From contig JAGYXB010000437.1 of NCBI GenBank assembly GCA_022495005.1, positions 372,001-436,000 of the forward strand: a stretch of DNA of 64,000 nucleotides, written 5' to 3'. The position numbers and the translations under genes are program-made. Below, piece by piece: positions 57,247 to 64,000 of this stretch. The stretch's first letter is position 1, and each line of letters opens with the position of its first letter. Under the pieces are notes generated by a model. That model made no database searches, was not told the DNA's origin, and saw only the letters and a program-made list of their open reading frames with translations. Source of the stretch: Rhyacophila brunnea. Lineage: Eukaryota > Arthropoda > Insecta > Trichoptera > Rhyacophilidae.

Positions 57247-57378
57247 TACTGGATTCCTTCACATGTTGGGATTCGGGGAAATGAGGAAGCAGATACCGTA
57301 GGTTGCATAGCGAAAACAGCAACCATTAAGAGGTGCATAGATAAACTTTCCATACATTATACCTACAGACTTTTTTGA
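57247..57378 (+). pseudogene. RNase H fragment of a LINE-type retrotransposon
   Basis: The frame reads YWIPSHVGIRGNEEADTV and continues GCIAKTATIKRCIDKL to a TGA at 57376. WIPSHxGIxGNExAD is the last conserved motif of the RNase H domain found at the C-terminus of several non-LTR clades (I, LOA and related). Upstream, the frame is broken by a stop at about 57226. Downstream, after a frameshift, a lysine-rich frame continues to about 57500, followed by GC-richer sequence to about 57640 that may be the old 3' region. No complete reverse transcriptase is present. Confidence 0.75.
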
Positions 57379-59630
57379 ATTAATTAAGAAAACAGCTAAA
57401 ACTAAAACAGAAAGTACGTTTAAAGTACAAGGTATAACTATAACAAAACACAAACATGGACCCTCAAACCAACCCGCCCCTCACCACACTCGGTATTAAT
57501 CGAGCGTATCACGAGACCCTGTGCAGCATCGGTAGTTGTTTTCACGTGATAATACCTCAGGAGCAGATGCCCAAGTCTTGGGCTCTCGAGTGAGCTTTGA
57601 CTGAGTTTACTGAGTTGACTTGAATGTATGGGAGAGAAAGGCACGGAGAACTAACAAAAAAAGAAAAGTAATTTAAATATATGTACTTATAACAAAATTG
57701 TAGATTTGGCGAATTCCAAAAAGTATTTTTAATCGTATCTCTAATAATAATAAAAAAAAGATTTGTGACAGTTGAATTTTTGTAGAAATTATGGGTATTT
57801 TGATTGAAATTAAATGCAAATTATTGTACAGGTAGGTATCTAGTACCTATAAATATATTATGTGGGTTGTATTATGTGTGATAAAATGCCGTTGTCACTG
57901 ACGTTTTATCTTGCGTACTGTCATGTCATGTCATAATACACAAAACCGCGAAGTTTTAAGAGATAAATTCCTTAAAATACGTAATAAAAAACTATTTCCT
58001 CGAGTTTATCTCATTTCGTTTGACGTGTGAGAAATATCAACTAACCACGAAATGCAAATATAGGCTAACTTACTCATCTATCGGTCTGTTTGACTAATAA
58101 ACGTCGTAAAACTTGAACACAAATACTTATTTGTAGTACACGATCGCCCACCACTGCAACCGCAAAGATAACACTTTTTGCGTGTGATACGTGAGGTCCG
58201 AACTCACTCCGGATATAGCTGACTGCGTGAATTTTACACATCTTTTGATTTTACCAATCATTAAATTAATAAAATATCATGAGAAACCGAATTTAATCTT
58301 TCCGTACACCCTACACATAGGAAGTTACTGGAATCCAGTGTTATCAACCGTAATATAATTATAGTATTATATTAAGTACCTACTATAATGTTGGTCGCTG
58401 TATTATGTACGATATTAATTAAAAGGTATAGTACACCCGAAATACTATAATTTTGAAAATCGGAAAAAATACGCAAAAAGTACCTACTAAAATTTTTATA
58501 TTTCCATATTATAAATAGGTGCAAAGTATGTAAGTAGTATAATTTTGGTATAGAAGCAAATTTGGCAAACCAAGAAAAAAAAAGAAGTAAAAAAGCCTTT
58601 GACTTTGATTTATAATGAAATTTATTGAATTCGCCGTAAGTTTTTTTGCTTAGAAGAGGTACCTAAATAAACGAAATAAAAAAAAGAAAACCAAAAATCC
58701 TGAACATTTTCGACAGATGACAACGCATAGGTACTATATTTTTTTGCGGAAATACTATGATTTCTTAGACCGCGTACTATAATTCGGTGACAAGATGGCA
58801 ACACTGTTGGAATCGCACAGCAGTCAGTTCGGCAAAGGGGTGCACGGTTAATGAGGGGTGTCGCCAGTCGCAGTTCTTTTGATTCCCGCTCGCAAAATAT
58901 CTCCCATATCCGAATCGTCTTAGAAAAATGTTCACCCTAGCTAGAGTCTAGGATTCTAGTTCCTGCGACTTTGGCTGTGTCTAGTCATCGCAATGGATGG
59001 CGAGTCTTTTTGTGTTATTTGGAAACATTCACTTACTTTGTCAGAAAAATAAAGGGCATCCGTAAATTATTCTGCTCATAGAGATGGAAATTTTATTATT
59101 TCGAAAAAGAAAAATTTATTCTATTACATATTCTAAGAGGGGTGAATTTCGCTAATTTTCGTTCATGACATTACAATTTCGTTGTCCTATTCTGTTAACA
59201 ACATATAAATAATAATGCTTATAATATTATATTTTATTATGTTGTATCATAATATTGTATGTGGTTGAAAAATGAATTCTGTCTACACTGCAAAAAAGTG
59301 CATGTTAGAAATTTGTGTTTATGGCTTTTTCTGGCGTGTAAATAAACCACATACAACATTACATTATGTAAATGAAAAATGAATTGCATTACTATATTTT
59401 GCATATTCTGCTATTTCGTGTCCCCTTTAATATTGACAATAATTATTGTATGAAACTCTGAGTTTTAGTCATAAATCGATGTTCAGATTGCGTTAATGTG
59501 GATTAAAACTTCCATATATGGTCATTGCTCATTATCACATTGCGGTTAAATTTTCTTCAAGAAGTTTTATTTTACTTGACAGAGGTATGCATTAATGCAC
59601 ATGTTACCAAAGAATGTGTCGCGGACAGTC
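57379..59630. other. No supported gene
   Basis: 57440-57640 is probably the tail of the LINE remnant. At 58800-58990 the sequence is CpG-richer, with ATGGATGGCGAGTC in fair start context (58993) opening only 19 codons. The rest is AT-rich. Confidence 0.3.
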
Positions 59631-59709
59631 TGTCAGCGCTTAGAACCTATGCGTACCTAAAACCACTAATGTAGTGGTTTTAGGTACCCATAGGTTCTAA
59701 GCGCTGACA
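59631..59709. mobile_element. 79-bp near-perfect palindrome
   Basis: TGTCAGCGCTTAGAACCTAT is answered by ATAGGTTCTAAGCGCTGACA, with CCTAAAACCACTA and its inverse next to a 3-base centre. One indel breaks the symmetry. It is probably a minimal foldback MITE. No duplication could be fixed. Confidence 0.65.
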
Positions 59710-60187
59710 TGTTTGGATACCCCTTTCGAATCGTAAATTTTGCAATGGTCATGTTCTCAGATTTTTTATTCTTTGATTTTTTTTACTCTCAAATTGTGAA
59801 AAATGCGGTAAATATTGGTACTTTATGACAAACATTTGCCTAGGTAATAGAAAACTGCCACTGGCCGCCGAATATTCCATTATTTTCACAAAAAAAAACT
59901 GACTTGTCTTCGAATGGAACAAATAATTCAAGTGAATAACAGCTTTAAAAAATCCGAGTATTTTGGTTTAGAGGCAATGAAAAAATCTTAATGCACTAAG
60001 GGTGCCGTAACCGAAAATAATTGGTAACCTCTGTATTAATGACTGGGCTAGTAATACGAGCAGAGCAATATAGACGTTACACTAGTTCCACAAAGATACA
60101 AAAATTACAAACCAGTTTTTTTATTCAACAAAAATCTTACAAAGAGTTCATTGCCCGTCTGTTGATTTTATTTTATTATTTTCTTAG
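59710..60187. other. No gene seen; ends in a splice acceptor-like tract
   Basis: The final 30 bases are strongly T-rich (GATTTTATTTTATTATTTTC) and close with TTAG, leading into the candidate exon. Confidence 0.4.
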
Positions 60188-60365
60188 TACCATCGAATGT
60201 ATGGAAGTACCGTGCAAAGGAGAAAGGTACTGCTACAAAGGTGAATTATATTATTATGATGATTGTTTGAAGGGCACTCGCGCCTATTGTAAAATAATCG
60301 AACCTGTCTTATCAAATTGCACCATGTTATCTTGTTCACAGTTATTATATGGTTTAAAGATCTGA
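60188..60365 (+). CDS. Candidate terminal exon of a small cysteine-rich, probably secreted, protein
   Basis: A strong pyrimidine tract and acceptor (TTTTCTTAG|TACC) precede the exon, which enters with one base completing a codon. The peptide starts TIECMEVPCKGERYCYKG and continues ELYYYDDCLKGTRAYC, then ends in a stop at 60363-60365. Seven cysteines are spaced C-x4-C-x5-C-x10-C-x7-C-x9-C-x4-C. AATAAA follows 31 bases after the stop. Composition is protein-like and GC-richer than the flanks. Spacing does not fit peritrophin or single-VWC domains that I know. An alternative is one uninterrupted frame from ATG 60039, with a hydrophobic LLILFYYFLS segment as a late signal, but that ATG lies far upstream of it. 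No upstream exon was identified. Confidence 0.45.
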
Positions 60366-60395
60366 TAAAGATAATATTATATAATATTATGTTGA

Positions 60396-60401
60396 AATAA
60401 A
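60396..60401 (+). terminator. Polyadenylation signal AATAAA
   Basis: AATAAA in GTTGAAATAAAAAATACTG, 31 bases downstream of the stop of the candidate exon. This hexamer is common by chance in AT-rich DNA, so it counts only together with the exon. Confidence 0.35.
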
Positions 60402-60639
60402 AAATACTGTAGGCAGAGGGTATGATATGAACTTTTTTTATATTTACCAGTGATGTCAACTGATGTTATTGACAACATTATGAAACGTAAAATATGAAAA
60501 TTAGCTAAATTATTGGGATATAAAGAAATACCACATTTTCTTTATTTTATAAAGATAAAGTATGGCGTATAATCCTTATTATACTAACTTTTAATCTCTT
60601 GGATAATACACTAATTTATTATCCAAACGCCACTTTGTT

Positions 60640-60760
60640 GATTTTTTTAACGCTTTTACTTCAATTTATGCACTCTCGAAATGTGTTCCATTTGAATTTG
60701 AAAACTATTTGATAGTTTCAGAGATATACGACATTTAAAATCGTCATTTCGCTATAATAC
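60640..60760 (+). repeat. Dispersed repeat E, copy 3 (diverged)
   Basis: TTTGTTGATTTTTTTAACGC, TTATGCACTCTCGAAAT and TTTCAGAGATATACGACAT correspond to blocks at 26265-26410 and 30965-31120. Confidence 0.45.
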
Positions 60761-60764
60761 TATT

Positions 60765-63700
60765 GATGTGTCAAAAAATAGTCTGTTCGTTTTGAGTCTT
60801 GTATGAACATTTTTGGGTCGTTATCAGCAGCTCCGGTAGTTTAAGAAAAATAAATCATATTAATTATAAACATTGTTTTCACGACCACAAAAATTGAAGA
60901 ATAATTATTACAGTTTTACAATACCTAATAAATAAATCATAAAACTAAAAATTAATGTAGTTACTTACTAAATTTGGCCGTCGCTTGAATATCGTAGGTT
61001 AGGTTTATTTTATTGTACAAAATTGTGATTTTCTAACAAATGTGGTATGATAATATGAAATTTTAATCTGTGGTGTCGGAAAATATTAGATTTGACGCCA
61101 TGCGCTAGTTACGCATTTTCTAAGACTGTTTATTGTAAAATGTTGACAAGAAAAACGCTAAGTTGTCAACGCTGATTAGTGATTACTGATTACAATAATG
61201 AATGAATTTATAGTTATAGAAAAATAATACACCGAAGATACGTTGGCGCATTGAAATACGGTGACCTGTTTTGTTGTTTTGGTATAATATACTATTTCTT
61301 GTCATGATTTATAAAGTAATTGGTCATATAAATATTCTAAATACATATATTGTTGGTTCTGTATATTTTGACTACATAATACATTATAACAAAAATGAAT
61401 TGAAGTGCTTTCTGTTTTTCGTTTATTATAACTTATTTTATACTGACATATGTATATTAGTTATAATAACCTCTAGTAATTATTCATTTATAAATAGTTC
61501 TTTAAATTGTATTTTGGCATCAGATGATAATGTATATTCGAGTGGATGAAACCGCTCCCGATTCGTTGTTCCGATCTTTATTAAATACTGTGGATAGAGT
61601 ATAAGATATTATTTTATTTAACTAATCTATAGTGTTTTATTCAAAAGTTATTAGGTTGTTACTATAATAAAATTACATCCTACTGACTTACGAGATTTTT
61701 AAAATAAATATTATCGTATCCAGTAATCGGTAATCATTTTTGACTTAACTGCACGTTAAATGAATCACTTTTCTTGATTGTATCATGTGTATTTAATTCA
61801 AATAAATGAGTACCTATCGACATTAAATATGTATTAGTAATTTTCCAAATACATTAAAGTACTTAAATGTCTAATTTATTCGAAAATTAATGTTACTTTT
61901 TGAGATTATGTCAGCAGATTGATTGATTTGAATGTAGATCATTAAAACTAAATAATTTGACACAACATAATCTAGCAATCGATCAGAAGTGACATAATTC
62001 ACACCGATGATTTCATGAAGTCGTCTCTGCATACATGCATAGTAGTGAATTCATTATATTATTATCTTGACAAAAGAATAACGATTGTGATCATTTGATT
62101 ACAATGACAAATGTTGAATGGGCATATCATCATCAATTTTATTTTTCTGACTTGACACGCTATTCATATATTATTCAACACTGATGCAATGAAAACCGTG
62201 CAATGGAATTTTCTGGAGAGAGTTTCTTGCCTCTCTGGTGAATTACTTAGAAACAACCATGCGCTCCAGTATGGGAAATGTGCTAGACACGCATTGTAAT
62301 AGTAATAACGCGATGCCGCGTAACACAGTGTAGTGCTTTTATGCAACTTTAAAACAAATTACTTACTTTAATTCCATTTCAGGTAACATGGTCATATTTC
62401 TGCAAATGATAGTGGTAATCAATCTGTGCGCTGCGAATGATACCTAGGGTGCCGAAAACTGTAAGCGCAAGCGCAAAAAATAATAATTTCAGACAATCCT
62501 AATAATACAACGCACTGATATACTATTGCAATGATGGAGCTGTTTGTTACTTCCAAACGCTTCTTCTCAAGACATAAAATTGTGTTTGAAGAGAAATTTT
62601 CCCATCTTAGCGACTAGATTAAAAAATACTTCAAGAATATACCTATTATGTATAAAATTAAATAAAATAAATACAAGACTGCGATATGCTGTCATTTCGT
62701 CTCTTATCTAAGTCAAGATGTGTTGTTCAGAGCCTGCTTCGTCTTCCCTAATGCCAGGACAAGTTTGATCTCCTCGACAATCTCAAGGATTTCCAATATA
62801 ATCCAATTAACAATGTCGTAAGACGAAAGCGGTCTAATATTATTATACTGACATGGAAAAGTGCCTACTGTACTCAAATATAGATATATAAAAAAATATA
62901 ACAATAATAATAATATTATTATAAACAATAGGTAGTTCTGATGTTATTCCTTTATACATTACATTATTATATATCTACTAAATTTCATAATTTTAATATG
63001 AACCGGATTGTAAATCTGTATGATACCTATCCTTGACAATAGATAGTAATGTTTTCAGACGCTGCTGAGCCTTGTTCGCAATAACCTTCCTGCGCACCTT
63101 GGTTTCGTAAGTGCACGTCCATGTGCATAATGCATGCGTGCAGCTGACCTATATAATAAAATATTATAATTGTTTAAAATGCTAGTGGCCTGTGAAGTAT
63201 GAACAGAGAAGAACACTTGCTCATTTGATTCGCATCGAAATTATTCGAATCGGCGCCAACCTAGTTTCTTTAATATTTATTATTTATGTAGAATAGTTGA
63301 TGTTATTTTAGATTTAGAAGATTCTTTAAAAGCAGAGACAATAATAAAGTAAGGTAGACCTTTACATACTTTATATTGTGCGTCATTACTAAAATTTTCA
63401 GTGATTAAAAATACATCTAAATAATATCTGAAGTATATGACATGTCAAACCAAAGTTATAAAGATGATATTCTGATATTTGGCTTTGTTTATTTTTAAAC
63501 ATTATTTCATTCGCTTCGTTAGGTCATGAGAGTTCCAGTTTCGTAAAAAAATCTATTCTGTCAATATTATAAAAAGATATGGCGCAAAACTTCATATTAT
63601 ACGTACACATTATATCGTATTACATACATACTTAAATAAAACATAAAAATTGTATCTATCTTTCTAACACATTGCATTTATGTATTAATCAAAAAACCTA

Positions 63701-64000
63701 TTTACCTAAGTCAAATAATATTTTGGTTATCTACTCTTAACTCTGCTAACATAGTAATATACCTATTACCTTACGGATCTTACGATAATACTTTTTTTTT
63801 AATTCAATGACTTACCAATGACGTTTGACTATGGAATATTTCTGTCCACGGTGATCCGGATTCTAGTAAAGTATAGAAACTGATTAGACTTACCTGAAAC
63901 AAATACAAAAATGTACAATTATTATTAAAATAATATAGTAAACATAAACATACAAATAAACATTAATAATTGATCATAGTCTGAACACGGCTAACCATAG
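60765..64000. other. No supported gene
   Basis: AT-rich end of the window. The frame at 61271-61549 starts at TTG, is Tyr/Ile/Asn-rich as AT-biased sequence would be, and has no motif. Small alternating or palindromic words (GTGCATAATGCATGCGTGCAG near 63122, split here by description only) occur without context. Confidence 0.4.

Noticed and set aside
58993..59052. Short ATG frame starting MDGESFCVIW, faintly like the N-terminus of BTB-Tramtrack proteins
   Set aside because: Only about 19 codons before a stop, no donor at the right place, and the expected WNN motif is absent.
61271..61549. 92-codon hydrophobic frame that might be a membrane protein exon
   Set aside because: Starts at TTG, and its Tyr/Ile/Asn/Phe bias is what AT-rich sequence gives. 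No splice or start support.
1..64000. CRISPR arrays, operons, Shine-Dalgarno sites or phage genes
   Set aside because: Composition, splice-like signals and repeat types are eukaryotic. No regularly spaced short repeats with spacers were seen.

Overview
The window looks like insect nuclear DNA, most probably lepidopteran; an aphid is the main alternative. It is AT-rich, full of TAGGTACCTA-type and TTAGG-like words, has no operon-like gene packing, and is dominated by short non-autonomous DNA transposons with tRNA-like SINEs and one LINE remnant. The host assignment is an inference from composition and repeat types. I find no complete host protein gene. Most long open frames are chance frames, many inside repeats. 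The window reads as intergenic or intronic sequence with a few candidate exons.

Layout. 0-12 kb: a truncated foldback repeat, an inverted-repeat element, two hAT-like elements of one family (3418-3809, 6899-7341) with perfect 8-bp target duplications, two coding-like frames (5.2 and 6.3 kb), another hAT-like element (9751-10333) and, at 12014-12086, a sequence that folds as a type I hammerhead ribozyme. 12-25 kb: hAT-like elements at 13611 and 22037, SINE pieces near 17 kb, and a cluster of foldback elements at 23.2-24.9 kb, one of which carries a 22-bp P-element-like footprint. 25-43 kb: a 935-bp hAT element, an 823-bp hAT element holding a helix-turn-helix fragment, a dispersed family (18.3, 31.3, 34.5 and 42.9 kb) one copy of which is interrupted by a 254-bp element with a provable empty site, and a 630-bp P-like element with a THAP start. 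44-57 kb: a CpG-rich promoter-like block, a second 254-bp element, a tandem array of four units of about 447 bp, a hAT transposase fossil, a 241-bp P-like MITE and a LINE RNase H remnant. 57-64 kb: mostly unique sequence with one good candidate terminal exon, a cysteine-rich tail at 60188-60365 followed by AATAAA.

The features do not form a pathway. The common thread is transposition: hAT, P-like, 4-bp-duplication, TAA-type and TTAA-type cut-and-paste families, many with intact duplications that allow ends and order of insertion to be read directly. The most notable items are the hammerhead ribozyme candidate, the three P-like insertions, and the 254-bp family with an empty site inside the same window.
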